From positions 1,178,001 through 1,242,000 of the forward strand of contig NZ_BAAAXG010000026.1 of assembly GCF_039535475.1 (NCBI RefSeq): 64,000 bases of DNA, given 5' to 3'. A program made the translations under genes and the position numbers. The notes below the pieces were generated by a model that saw only the letters and a list, made by a program, of their open reading frames with translations, was not told where the DNA came from and did no database searches. Numbering within the stretch: the first letter of the stretch is position 1; the number at the start of each line of letters is the position of its first letter. Source of the DNA: Streptomyces showdoensis (GTDB lineage Bacteria; Actinomycetota; Actinomycetes; Streptomycetales; Streptomycetaceae). This document shows positions 27,353 to 36,772 of this stretch, in pieces.

Positions 27353-30300
27353 AGGCGTCTGCCTCCCGCGTTGAAGTAGCTGGCCTCCGGGTGGTGCACG
27401 ACGAAGGCGTCCGTCGACTGCTCGGGGTGCAGCTGGTACTCCTCCGAGAGCTCGACCCCGATCCGCTCGGGCCGCAGCAGCTCGGCGATCTTGGCCCGGT
27501 CCTCCAGGTCGGGGCAGGCCGGGTAGCCCAGCGAATAGCGGCAGCCCTGGTACTCGGTCCGCAGCATCCCCTCGATGCCCTCCGGGTCGGCGCCCCCGAT
27601 GCCCCACTCGGCGCGCACCCGGCCGTGCCAGCACTCGGCCAGCGCCTCGGCCAACTGCACCGACAGGCCGTGGAGTTCGAGGTAGTCGCGATAGGCGTCG
27701 GCGGCGAAGAGCTTCGCCGTCTCCTCCCCGATCCGCGAACCGACGGTGACGACCTGGAGGGCGAGGACGTCGACCTCGCCGGAGTCCTCCGCGCGGAAGA
27801 AGTCGGCCAGGCAGAGGCGGCGGCCCCGCTGTTGGCGGGGGAAGGAGAAGCGGGTCCGCTCGCCTCCGTCCTCGTCCAGGACGATCAGGTCGTCGCCCTT
27901 GGACACACAGGGGAAGTAGCCGTACACGACGGCCGCTTCGAGGAGCTGGTCCGTCTGCAGCCGGTCCAGCCAGCCGCGCAGCCGCGGCCGGCCCTCCGAC
28001 TCGATCGTGGCCGCGTCCTTGAGCCCCCACTGCCCCTTGAACAGGGCGCTCTCGTCGAGCCAGGAGGCGTACTCGGCGAGCTGGATCCCCTTGACGACCC
28101 TCGTGCCGAGGAACGGCGGCTCCGGTACGGGGTTGTCGACGGCCACGTCGGAACGCCCGGCCGGCTCGGGCTCCCGCACCTCCAGGACGGGGGTCACCCG
28201 CTTCGGCACCCGGCGCTGCTTCAGCTCCGGCAGGGTGGCGCCCGGCACGCCCCGCTTCACCGCCATGAGGGCGTCCATCAGGCGCAGGCCCTCGAAGGCG
28301 TCGCGGGCGTAGCGGACCTCGCCCCGGTACAGCTCGTGCAGGTCCTGTTCGACGTACGCCCGGGTGAGGGCGGCTCCGCCGAGGATCACCGGGTACTTGG
28401 CCGCCAGCTCGCGCTGGTTCAGCTCCTCCAGGTTCTCCTTCATGATCACCGTGGACTTGACCAGGAGGCCCGACATGCCGATGACGTCGGCGCGGTGCTC
28501 CTCGGCGGCCTCCAGGATCGCGGAGACGGGCTGCTTGATGCCGATGTTGACGACGTTGTAGCCGTTGTTGGAGAGGATGATGTCGACGAGGTTCTTGCCG
28601 ATGTCGTGGACGTCCCCGCGGACCGTGGCGAGGACGATGGTGCCCTTGCCCTCGGCGTCCGACTTCTCCATGTGCGGCTCCAGGTAGGCCACCGCGTTCT
28701 TCATGACCTCGGCGGACTGGAGCACGAACGGCAGCTGCATCTGGCCCGAGCCGAAGAGCTCGCCGACCGTCTTCATGCCGTCCAGGAGGATGTCGTTGAC
28801 GATCTCCAGGGCCGGGCGCACCGCGAGCGCCGCGTCCAGGTCGGCCTCCAGGCCGTTCTTCTCGCCGTCGATGATCCGCCGCTTCAGCCGCTCCTCCAGC
28901 GGCAGCGCCAGCAGCTCCTCGGCCTTGCCGGCCTTCAGGGACTTCGCGGTGGCGCCCTCGAAGAGCTCCAGGAGCCGCTGGAGCGGGTCGTAGCCCTCCC
29001 GCCGCCGGTCGTAGATCAGGTCGAGCGCGACCTCGACCTGCTCCGGCTCCAGGCGGGCGATCGGCAGGATCTTCGACGCGTGGACGATGGCCGAGTCCAG
29101 ACCGGCCTTCACGCACTCGTCGAGGAAGACCGAGTTCAGCACCAGCCGCGCGGCCGGGTTCAGGCCGAAGGAGATGTTGGACAGGCCCAGGGTCGTCTGG
29201 ACGTCCGGATGCCGCCGCTTCAGCTCGCGGATCGCCTCGATGGTGGCGATGCCGTCCTTGCGGGACTCCTCCTGACCCGTGCAGATGGTGAACGTGAGGG
29301 TGTCGATCAGGATGTCCGACTCCCTGATCCCCCAGTTCTCCGTGAGGTCGCCGATCAGCCGCTCCGCGATGGCGACCTTGTTCTCGACGGTACGGGCCTG
29401 GCCCTCCTCGTCGATGGTCAGCGCCATCAGCGCCGCCCCGTGCTCCCGCGCCAGCGACGTGACCTGCGCGAACCGCGACTCGGGCCCGTCACCGTCCTCG
29501 TAGTTGACCGAGTTGAGCACGGCCCGGCCGCCCAGCTTCTCCAGGCCGGCCCGCAGCACGCCGACCTCGGTGGAGTCCAGCACGATCGGCAGCGTGGACG
29601 CGGTCGCGAACCGGCCGGCCAGCTCCGCCATGTCGGCGACGCCGTCCCGGCCCACGTAGTCCACGCACAGGTCCAGCATGTGCGCGCCCTCGCGGATCTG
29701 GTCCCGCGCCATCTCGACGCAGTCGTCCCAGCGGCCCTCCAGCATGGCCTCGCGGAACTGCTTCGACCCGTTGGCGTTGGTCCGCTCGCCGATCGCCAGG
29801 TACGAGGTGTCCTGGCGGAACGGCACGTGGCTGTAGAGGGAGGAGGCGCCCGGCTCGACGACCGGGGTCCTCGGCTTCACGGCCGCGCCCCGCACCCGCT
29901 CCACGATCTCGCGCAGGTGCTCGGGGGTGGTGCCGCAGCAGCCGCCGACCAGCGCCGGGCCGTAGTCCCGTACGAACGCCTCCTGGGCGTCGGCCAGTTC
30001 GGACGGCGTCAGGGGATAGTGCGCGCCGTCCGAGGTGAGCACCGGCAGGCCCGCGTTGGGCATGACGGAGAGGGGGATCCGGGCGTGCCGGGACAGGTGG
30101 CGCAGGTGCTCGGCCATCTCGGCGGGACCGGTGGCGCAGTTGAGGCCGATCATGTCGATGCCGAGCGGCTCCAGCGCGGTCAGCGCCGCCCCGATCTCGG
30201 AGCCGAGCAGCATGGTGCCCGTCGTCTCGACGGTCACCTGCACGATCAGCGGCAGGTCGAGCCCGCACCAGTCCAGGGCCTGGCGGGCGCCGATGACGGC

Positions 30301-30816
30301 CGCCTTGGTCTGGAGCAGGTCCTGCGAGGTCTCGACGAGCAGGGCGTCGGCGCCGCCGCGGATCAGGCCCTCGGCGTTCTGCCGGAAGGCGTCGCGCAGC
30401 GGCTCGTACGTGATGTGCCCGAGGGTCGGCAGCTTGGTGCCGGGGCCCATCGAGCCGAGCACCCAGCGGGGGCGCCCGTCGGCGGCCGTGTGGGCGTCGG
30501 CGGTGGTGCGGGCGATCCGGGCGCCGGCCTCGGACAGCTCGTACACCCGGTCCTCGATGCCGTACTCGGCCAGCGCGGCCAGGTTGGCGCCGAAGGTGTT
30601 GGTCTCCACGCAGTCCACGCCGACCGAGAAGTAGGCGTCGTGGACGGAGGCCACGATGTCGGGCCGGGTGACGTTGAGGATCTCGTTGCAGCCCTCCAGC
30701 TGCTGGAAGTCGTCCATCGAGGGGTCGGCGGCCTGGAGCATGGTGCCCATCGCCCCGTCGGCCACCACGACCCGCGTGGCGAACTCCTCCCGCAGTGAAC
30801 GCCTTCCCTGGCTCAT
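27349..30816 (-). CDS. metH: Cobalamin-dependent methionine synthase
   Basis: This encodes 1155 residues from an ATG at 30816 ([12 protein letters not shown]). Domains in order: homocysteine-binding barrel with the zinc cysteines (N-T-F-G-A-N near residue 80, G-G-C-C-G-T-T near residue 295), methyl-THF barrel (E-R-T-N-A-N-G-S-K near 345), B12 cap and Rossmann domain (G-D-V-H-D-I-G-K-N, then M-S-G-L-L-V-K-S) and the reactivation domain that binds SAM. It remethylates homocysteine to methionine. The stop overlaps the metF GTG and its ATG overlaps the kinase stop, so the genes are coupled. Probably a pathway copy, since such genes are usually dispersed in Streptomyces. Confidence 0.96.
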
Positions 30817-31796
30817 GTCAGCCCCCTCAGATGGGTGAGGAGCGACGCCGTGCAGCCCACTCCGTAGGTCGTCCTGATCCGGTCCAGGAGCGGATCCCGG
30901 TGCAGCCGGTACTCCTGTGTCCCCACGTAGTCGAGGACGGTGGCGGCGACCGCGCAGCCCAGCTGGGCCGCGCACCGCTCGGGCACGCCCCACAGCGTTC
31001 CGGCGAGGAAGCCGGCCCGGAAGGCGTCGCCGACGCCCGTCGGGTCGACCACGCCCGCCACCGGCACCGCCGGCACGGCCAGCGGGGCACGGCCCTCGCC
31101 GCGGATCCGCACGCCGGCCTCGCCGTGGGTGGTGATCCAGGTGCCGACGCGGCGCAGCACGTCCGCCTCGGACCAGCCGGTCTTCTCGTGCAGCAGGGCG
31201 GTCTCGTACTCGTTGGTGAACAGGAAGCGGGCCCCGTCCACCAGTTCCCGCACCTGGCCGCCGTCGAGCCGCGCGAGCTGCTGCGACGGGTCGGCGGCGA
31301 AGGGGACGCCCAGCTCACGGCAGGTGCGGGAGTGCCGGAGCATCGCCTCGGGGTCGTCCGGGGAGACCAGGACGAGCTCCAGACGCCCGGTCCGGGCGAC
31401 GACCTCCCGCAGGTCGATCTCGCGGGCCTCGGCCATCGCTCCGGCGTAGAAGGTGGCGATCTGGTTCTGCGCCCGGTCGGTGGTACAGACGAACCGGGCG
31501 GTGTGGAGCGACTCGCTGACGCGCACCGAGTCGGTGTCCACACCGTGGTCCTTGAGCCAGATCCGGTACGGCTCGAAGTCGGCCCCGACCGCGCCCACCA
31601 GAACGGGACGCAGGCCGAGCACGCCGAGTCCGAAGGCGATGTTCGCTGCCACTCCGCCGCGCCTGACCTCCAGGTTGTCGGCGAGGAACGACAGGGAGAC
31701 CCGGTCGAGCCGGTCGGCGAGCAGCTGCTCGCTGAACCAGCCGGGGAAGGTCATCAGATGGTCGGTCGCGATGGATCCGGTGACAGCGATACGCAT
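30813..31796 (-). CDS. PfkB-family kinase, probably adenosine kinase
   Basis: This encodes 327 residues from an ATG at 31796. The ribokinase/PfkB fold shows G-S-I-A-T-D-H-L-M-T-F-P near residue 7, R-R-G-G-V-A-A-N-I-A-F-G near residue 45, and V-D-P-T-G-V-G-D-A-F-R-A-G-F with the catalytic Asp near residue 258. The N-terminal motif resembles bacterial adenosine-kinase-like members. Its place between metK and metH makes adenosine, released by AhcY, the obvious substrate, which would pull the SAH hydrolase equilibrium forward. Substrate is inferred from context; the kinase family is certain. Confidence 0.88.
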   Translation of the reverse strand: MRIAVTGSIATDHLMTFPGWFSEQLLADRLDRVSLSFLADNLEVRRGGVAANIAFGLGVLGLRPVLVGAVGADFEPYRIWLKDHGVDTDSVRVSESLHTARFVCTTDRAQNQIATFYAGAMAEAREIDLREVVARTGRLELVLVSPDDPEAMLRHSRTCRELGVPFAADPSQQLARLDGGQVRELVDGARFLFTNEYETALLHEKTGWSEADVLRRVGTWITTHGEAGVRIRGEGRAPLAVPAVPVAGVVDPTGVGDAFRAGFLAGTLWGVPERCAAQLGCAVAATVLDYVGTQEYRLHRDPLLDRIRTTYGVGCTASLLTHLRGLT

Positions 31797-31807
31797 GACG
31801 GCTCTCC

Positions 31808-33016
31808 TCAGATCCCCGCGGCCTTCTTCAGCCGCTCCACCCGGTCGGTGCGCTCCCAGGTGAACTCCGGCAGTTCCCGGCCGAAGTGCCCGTACGCGGC
31901 GGTGGCCGCGTAGATCGGGCGCTTCAGGTCCAGGTCGCGGATGATCGCGGCCGGCCGCAGGTCGAAGACCTCGGAGACGGCTTCCTGGATGCGCTCGTCC
32001 GGGAGGGTCCCGGTGCCGAAGGTCTCGACGAAGAGACCGACCGGCTCGGCCTTGCCGATCGCGTACGCGACCTGCACCTCGGCCCGGCGGGCGAGCCCGG
32101 CGGCGACGATGTTCTTCGCCACCCAGCGCATCGCGTAGGCGGCCGAGCGGTCCACCTTCGACGGGTCCTTGCCGGAGAAGGCACCGCCGCCGTGGCGGGC
32201 CATGCCGCCGTAGGTGTCGATGATGATCTTCCGGCCGGTGAGTCCGGCGTCGCCCATCGGGCCGCCGACCTCGAAGCGCCCGGTCGGGTTGACCAGGAGC
32301 CGGTAGCCGTCGGACTCCAGGGTCACGCCCTCCTCGACGAGCTCCTTGAGGACGTGCTCGACGACGTACTCGCGCACGTCCGGGGTGAGCAGGCCCTCGA
32401 CGGAGATGTCGGCGGCGTGCTGCGAGGAGACGACCACCGTGTCGAGGCGGACCGGCTTGTCGCCGTCGTACTCGATGGTGACCTGGGTCTTGCCGTCGGG
32501 CCGCAGGTACGGGACGGTGCCGTTCTTGCGGACCTCGGTCAGCCGGCGCGACAGACGGTGGGCCAGCGCGATCGGCAGCGGCATCAGCTCGGCGGTGTCG
32601 TCGCAGGCGTAGCCGAACATCAGGCCCTGGTCGCCGGCGCCCTGGGCGGCGAGCTCGTCCTCCACGCCCTCCACGCGGGCTTCGTGCGCGGTGTCGACGC
32701 CCTGCGCGATGTCCGGCGACTGGGCGCCGATGGACACCGACACGCCGCAGGAGGCGCCGTCGAAGCCCTTCGCGGAGGAGTCGTAGCCGATGTCCAGGAC
32801 GGCGTCGCGGACGAGCTGCGCGATCGGCGCGTAGGCCCCGGTGGTGACCTCGCCGGCGATGTGGACCTGACCGGTGGTGATCAGGGTCTCCACGGCGACG
32901 CGGGAGGACGGGTCCTGGGCGAGCAGCGCGTCCAGGATGGTGTCGCTGATCCGGTCGGCGATCTTGTCGGGGTGTCCCTCGGTGACGGACTCCGAGGTGA
33001 ACAGGCGGCGGCTCAT
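31808..33016 (-). CDS. metK: S-adenosylmethionine synthetase
   Basis: This encodes 402 residues from an ATG at 33016. Signature motifs: [16 protein letters not shown] at the N-terminus, [12 protein letters not shown] near residue 124, and [14 protein letters not shown] near residue 276. It makes SAM from methionine and ATP. The ATG overlaps the stop of the carrier-protein gene (ATGA), linking the biosynthetic half of the operon to the methyl-cycle half. Eleven bases separate it from the kinase gene. Confidence 0.97.
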   Translation of the reverse strand: MSRRLFTSESVTEGHPDKIADRISDTILDALLAQDPSSRVAVETLITTGQVHIAGEVTTGAYAPIAQLVRDAVLDIGYDSSAKGFDGASCGVSVSIGAQSPDIAQGVDTAHEARVEGVEDELAAQGAGDQGLMFGYACDDTAELMPLPIALAHRLSRRLTEVRKNGTVPYLRPDGKTQVTIEYDGDKPVRLDTVVVSSQHAADISVEGLLTPDVREYVVEHVLKELVEEGVTLESDGYRLLVNPTGRFEVGGPMGDAGLTGRKIIIDTYGGMARHGGGAFSGKDPSKVDRSAAYAMRWVAKNIVAAGLARRAEVQVAYAIGKAEPVGLFVETFGTGTLPDERIQEAVSEVFDLRPAAIIRDLDLKRPIYAATAAYGHFGRELPEFTWERTDRVERLKKAAGI

Positions 33017-33264
33017 GCCTGGGCCTCCGCCGGGGTCTTGAAGAAGTGCTGCTCGATGGCACCGAGGGTGCGGATGGAGTCGACCTCCAGGGTCTCCATC
33101 TGGATGGCGGTGCCGCTCTCCTGCTCCAGCAGGAAGACGAACTCGACGAAGGACAGCGAGTCGATGAGCCGGTTCTCGATCAGGTCGAGGTCGGGCGCGA
33201 TGTCCTCGCGCTCGGGGTGGCGCTCGAGGATCCAGTTCTTCACCGTCTGCAGGCCGTCGGCCAT
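33013..33264 (-). CDS. Free-standing acyl/aminoacyl carrier protein
   Basis: This encodes 83 residues from an ATG at 33264 behind AAAGGAG. It is a small acidic protein with the phosphopantetheine site L-I-D-S-L-S-F (Ser36). The [13 protein letters not shown] helix follows, as in ACP/PCP domains. It lies between metK and acpS, and one gene from an aminoacyl-carrier ligase, so it probably carries an amino acid as a thioester for tailoring. It differs from fatty-acid ACP and is likely dedicated to this cluster. Confidence 0.9.
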   Translation of the reverse strand: MADGLQTVKNWILERHPEREDIAPDLDLIENRLIDSLSFVEFVFLLEQESGTAIQMETLEVDSIRTLGAIEQHFFKTPAEAQA

Positions 33265-33277
33265 GATTGCTCTCCTT

Positions 33278-33739
33278 TTAGCTACTGCTGCTGTGAAAGG
33301 GGGTGGGGGCGGAAGGGGTGGGGGCGATGATCGGCGCGGCGACCGCGACCGCATAGTCCACGTCGTGGCTGATGGACACGGTGATCTCCGAGATGCCGGA
33401 CTCGGCGGCCATGTCGGCCGCGGGCCCGTACAGCTCCACGAGCGGCCAGCCGCCCTCGGAGCGGCGTACGACGATGTCCGGCCAGGGCAGGAACCTGCCG
33501 CGGACCCGTAACGTCTTGAAGGCCGCTTCCTTGGCCGCGATCCGCCCGCACAGGCTCAGTACGTCGAGCCCGCCGGAGGTGCGGCAGTCGTCGAGTTCAC
33601 CGGGGGTGAGCATCCGCTCGAAGAACTTCTCCCCGTACTGCGCGAGAAGCCTGCGGACACGGTTGACGGACACGATGTCCATGCCGAGGTTCGCCCAGCC
33701 CAGGCCGCCCGCCGGCGGGGCCACGGGACGGGCCGTCAC
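33278..33739 (-). CDS. acpS: Holo-[acyl-carrier-protein] synthase, AcpS type
   Basis: This encodes 153 residues from a GTG at 33739, one base after the ligase stop. The AcpS fold shows G-M-D-I-V-S-V-N-R-V near residue 19 (magnesium Asp), F-E-R-M-L-T-P-G-E-L near residue 40 and R-I-A-A-K-E-A-A-F-K-T-L near residue 66 (Glu and Lys of the active site). It attaches phosphopantetheine to Ser of a carrier protein, presumably the adjacent 83-residue protein. The C-terminal H-D-V-D-Y-A-V-A-V-A is typical. Having its own AcpS beside the carrier suggests a specialised pair. Confidence 0.9.
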   Translation of the reverse strand: MTARPVAPPAGGLGWANLGMDIVSVNRVRRLLAQYGEKFFERMLTPGELDDCRTSGGLDVLSLCGRIAAKEAAFKTLRVRGRFLPWPDIVVRRSEGGWPLVELYGPAADMAAESGISEITVSISHDVDYAVAVAAPIIAPTPSAPTPFHSSSS

Positions 33740-33740
33740 G

Positions 33741-34628
33741 TCAGATCACCGGCCCGGCCGCGACACTCGCATCGGCCCGCAGTCGGGCGTTCGCGTCGAG
33801 CACCGCCTGCGTGGCGGACTCCCAGCTGCCGTGCCGCCGGGTCAGTGCCGACAGCCAGCGCTCCAGGCCGAAGGCGACGCAACTGGTGAAGGCGGGGCCT
33901 CCGGTGGACGCCAGCGCGATGTCGCAGCGGTCGCCGAAGAAGTTCCGGTGCGTGTTGACCGAGGCGATGGCCAGGTCCTCGTACAGGAACTCGTACTTCA
34001 CCGGCGTGAGCCGCTGGAGCACCGCCTTGGAGCTGCCCTTGTCGAAGAACGGGTCGCAGGCGGCCTCCTTGCGCAGCGGCAGGTCGAGCGCCGCGGCGAA
34101 GGCGTGGATCCGGGCGGTGAAGTCGGCCAGGTGGTCCTCGGCGTGCTGCTGCGCGCCGATGGCCACGATCTCCCTCATGCGGAAGCCGAGCTGGCGCCGC
34201 ATGCCCTCGTAATGCGTCTCCTTGCGGAAGCACCAGGAGCAGATCGTGACGAGCGTGTCGTCGGCGACCGACTGGCCCTGGTGCGTCAGGTAGACGGCGT
34301 AGCAGGACGCCGAGGGCAGTCCGAGCGCGGCCTGTTCGAGCGCGGCGGTCGGAAAGCGGCCGGTGTCGGCGGAGAACGGGACGGTCTCGCGTCGCTCGAG
34401 GTCGAGCGAGGTGGCGACGACCGCCTGGTGGGGGAAGTTGTCGTAGTAGTCCAGCTTGGCCAGCTCGGCGGCCGGCAGCAGCGGGGGCATGGTCATCGGG
34501 CGGGCGCCCGCGGCCACTCCCCAGCCTTCGAAGGTGTCGTCGAGGAGCCGCAGCAGGCGGGTCCCCTCGGGGCCCATCGTGGGCAGGCCCCTGGTCTCCC
34601 CGACGGTCTCGGGGCTCGTCAAGGTCAT
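33741..34628 (-). CDS. Class II aaRS-like amino acid:[carrier protein] ligase
   Basis: This encodes 295 residues from an ATG at 34628. It is a stand-alone class II aminoacyl-tRNA-synthetase catalytic core without a tRNA-binding arm. Motif-2-like C-F-R-K-E-T-H lies at 133-139, and motif 3 G-L-E-R-W at 254-258 (Arg257). Cys109, Glu137 and Cys250 sit where the zinc ligands of the Bradyrhizobium-type seryl-tRNA-synthetase-like amino acid:carrier protein ligases would be. Those enzymes load glycine or alanine onto a small carrier. The carrier gene lies 476 bp downstream, with AcpS between. The amino acid used here cannot be read from the sequence. Confidence 0.85.
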   Translation of the reverse strand: MTLTSPETVGETRGLPTMGPEGTRLLRLLDDTFEGWGVAAGARPMTMPPLLPAAELAKLDYYDNFPHQAVVATSLDLERRETVPFSADTGRFPTAALEQAALGLPSASCYAVYLTHQGQSVADDTLVTICSWCFRKETHYEGMRRQLGFRMREIVAIGAQQHAEDHLADFTARIHAFAAALDLPLRKEAACDPFFDKGSSKAVLQRLTPVKYEFLYEDLAIASVNTHRNFFGDRCDIALASTGGPAFTSCVAFGLERWLSALTRRHGSWESATQAVLDANARLRADASVAAGPVI

Positions 34629-34716
34629 GGTCTCGTCACCTCTCGGGTGGGAGGCCTCCGGGAAGCTCCGGGCTCCGGGTGGGGACCGGGTCTCCGGGGA
34701 GGTCTCCTGGGCGGGT

Positions 34717-35610
34717 TCAGACGACGGGCAGCGTGTCGTCGGTGAAGATCCCGGTCTTCAGGAAGAAGGACAGCGGCTTGCGGATGGCCTTGCGCTCGTG
34801 CGGGCGGCGGCGCTCGTCGGCGACGAGGGAGTTGCGCAGCGCGAGCGGGTCGGGGATGCCGGCGTCCCGGTACACGTGGGGGTTGTAGAGCGAGTTGGTG
34901 CTGTAGACGACGTACCGCTTGAGGTACGCCTCCACCTCCCGCACCCGCTCGGCGCTCACGGCCTGGCACATGCGCTGGAAGAGCAGCGAGACCAGCTCGC
35001 GGCCGAAGGCGATGTGCCGTGACTCGTCCTGGTGGTGGATGCGGTTGACCTCGCGGATGGTGTGGCACAGGCTCGCGTCCCTGGCCATCCGGGAGTTGTA
35101 GTGGTCGACCAGCTCCTCGAAGAACAGGATGCGGGTGAAGACGAGGAAGTTCTCGACCTCGGGCTCCCAGGCGGCGTCGGCGCGCATGGCGGTGGAGCCG
35201 TAGATCTTGTTGCCGTAGCGCCGGCAGAACTCGGAGAAGAACCACATGTGTTCGTTCTCCTCGCCGATGAAGTGGTGGAAGAAGTCCGAGGGGACCTCGA
35301 AGCCCGGCATGTGGATCCGGCCGACGACCTCGATGAGGAGCTCGCGGATGCCGTGCACGTTGAGGCTGTAGAAGTTGATGGACTCCCACTTCGAGAGGCG
35401 CTGAAGCGTTTCCTCGCCGAGGGTCTCGAAGTGCTCGGTGCCGTAGACGGTGAGCAGCTCCGGCGTCATCCAGTAGCGGTTCTCCTCCAGCGTCTCGGGC
35501 CACTGGAAGGTCTGGTACGGGTTGTAGTAGTCCTCGACGGAGCGCTCGCTGAGGCGCTCCAGGACCTCCATGAACCGGTCGGTGACGGGCAGCGGGGCGG
35601 TGACGCCCAT
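34717..35610 (-). CDS. AurF-like diiron N-oxygenase
   Basis: This encodes 297 residues from an ATG at 35610. Diiron ligands in the order of the AurF family are visible: Glu118 and His121 in E-E-N-E-H-M-W-F-F, Glu165 in F-F-E-E-L-V-D-H-Y, and Glu196 and His199 in H-Q-D-E-S-R-H-I-A-F. Family members oxidise amines to hydroxylamine, nitroso or nitro groups (AurF, CmlI, AzoC-type) or make azoxy bonds. Partner genes for a carrier-loaded amino acid suggest the amine may be tethered, which would be an uncommon substrate form. No dedicated ferredoxin or reductase gene is present nearby. Confidence 0.8.
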   Translation of the reverse strand: MGVTAPLPVTDRFMEVLERLSERSVEDYYNPYQTFQWPETLEENRYWMTPELLTVYGTEHFETLGEETLQRLSKWESINFYSLNVHGIRELLIEVVGRIHMPGFEVPSDFFHHFIGEENEHMWFFSEFCRRYGNKIYGSTAMRADAAWEPEVENFLVFTRILFFEELVDHYNSRMARDASLCHTIREVNRIHHQDESRHIAFGRELVSLLFQRMCQAVSAERVREVEAYLKRYVVYSTNSLYNPHVYRDAGIPDPLALRNSLVADERRRPHERKAIRKPLSFFLKTGIFTDDTLPVV

Positions 35611-35674
35611 GGTGTGACTCCTCGGGACTCGTGGGGCGATGGGCTCGGGGGGCCGGACGGGACCCGGGGAGCCG

Positions 35675-35740
35675 CAGGGCCGGACTGTCGGGGTGGAACC
35701 CTCAGGGCCGGACTGTCGGTGGGGTCCCTCAGGGACGGAC
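35675..35740. repeat. 17-bp direct repeats in the operon gap
   Basis: CAGGGCCGGACTGTCGG occurs at 35675-35691 and 35703-35719 (28-bp period), with a partial third copy, CAGGGACGGAC, at 35730-35740 that runs into the 3' end of the methyltransferase gene. The gap between the oxygenase and methyltransferase genes is thus a short tandem duplication, on the transcript side beginning CCCTGAGGG. Function unknown. Confidence 0.8.
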
Positions 35741-36772
35741 CTCGTAGACCGCGTTGACCGGGGTCTCGGTGGCGCGCCGCCAGCGGGTGAAGCCGGCCTC
35801 CTCGGCGATCGCCCGGAAGGCCTTCTCGCCGGAGTGGTTGCCGAGCGCGTGCGGGCCGCGCTGGGCGACGGCGACGGGCAGGCACATCACGGCGGACAGG
35901 GCCATGAACATGCGGGCCGCGGGGGTCTGGGTGTCGATGTCGGCGGGCGAGACGTTCGACTCGACGAGCATCCAGGTGCCGTCCTTGTCGAGCGACTTGA
36001 GCACGTGCGAGGCGGCGGCCACCGGGTCGCCCATGTCGTGCAGGGCGTTGAAGAAGCAGACCAGGTCGTAGCCGGTGCCCGGGTAGTCGTCGGCGGAGGC
36101 GACCTCGAAGACGACCCGGTCGGACAGGCCGGCCTCCTCGGCGAGCTGCCGGGCGATGCTGATGGCCTCCTCGGAGTAGTCGAAGCCGTGCACGGTGGCG
36201 TTCGGGAAGGCCTTGGCGATGAGCAGCGTGGTGTGGCCGACGCCGCAGCCGACGTCCACGACGGTGCCGCCGTCGCCGAGCTTCTCGATGACGTCGTGCA
36301 GCGCGGGCAGCCAGTCCGGGACCAGCTTGTGCTCGTAGGTCGGCTGGAAGAAGGAGCCCATGCCGGTGTCGAGGGCCGCGTCGTGCTCGGCCCAGCCCAC
36401 GCCGTCACCCGTCCTGTACGCCTCGACGAGCAGGTCCTCGGTGGCGTACAGCGCCTTGAGGGCGGTGAAGAAGCCGGCCGCGAAGGTGACCGCGGTGGGG
36501 TCGGCCAGCACCTCGACGTGGTCGGCGGGCAGCGTGTACGTGAGCGAGCTCGGGTGCCGCTCGACGTACCCGGCGGAGAGCTGGGCGTGCAGCCACTCCT
36601 CGATGTAGCGCTCGTCCGTGCCGGTCTTCCCGGCGAGCTCGGCCGAGGTCAGCGGGCCGTGCTCGGCGAGCGCCTTGTACAGGCCGAGCCGCTCGCCGAT
36701 GGCGACGGTGAGGCCGCGCACGGCCGCGCCGGCGTCGGTGATGACTCTCTGGTGGAAGTCGTGGGCGCTCAT
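35729..36772 (-). CDS. SAM-dependent methyltransferase (winged-helix plus class I domain)
   Basis: This encodes 347 residues from an ATG at 36772. Residues 15-85 form a winged-helix dimerisation domain (L-Y-K-A-L-A-E-H-G-P-L-T-S-A-E-L), as in Rv2258c-like methyltransferases. The class I Rossmann domain follows with motif I V-V-D-V-G-C-G-V-G-H near residue 165 and H-G-F-D-Y-S near residue 190. It transfers methyl from SAM to O, N or C; the substrate is unknown. Its ATG overlaps the next methyltransferase stop by 4 bp, so both act in the same pathway and probably explain the SAM-recycling genes downstream. Confidence 0.9.
   Translation of the reverse strand: MSAHDFHQRVITDAGAAVRGLTVAIGERLGLYKALAEHGPLTSAELAGKTGTDERYIEEWLHAQLSAGYVERHPSSLTYTLPADHVEVLADPTAVTFAAGFFTALKALYATEDLLVEAYRTGDGVGWAEHDAALDTGMGSFFQPTYEHKLVPDWLPALHDVIEKLGDGGTVVDVGCGVGHTTLLIAKAFPNATVHGFDYSEEAISIARQLAEEAGLSDRVVFEVASADDYPGTGYDLVCFFNALHDMGDPVAAASHVLKSLDKDGTWMLVESNVSPADIDTQTPAARMFMALSAVMCLPVAVAQRGPHALGNHSGEKAFRAIAEEAGFTRWRRATETPVNAVYEVRP

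Noticed and set aside
27391..30798. 1135-codon plus-strand frame across metH
   Set aside because: It is antisense to an intact MetH; no start signal or domain.
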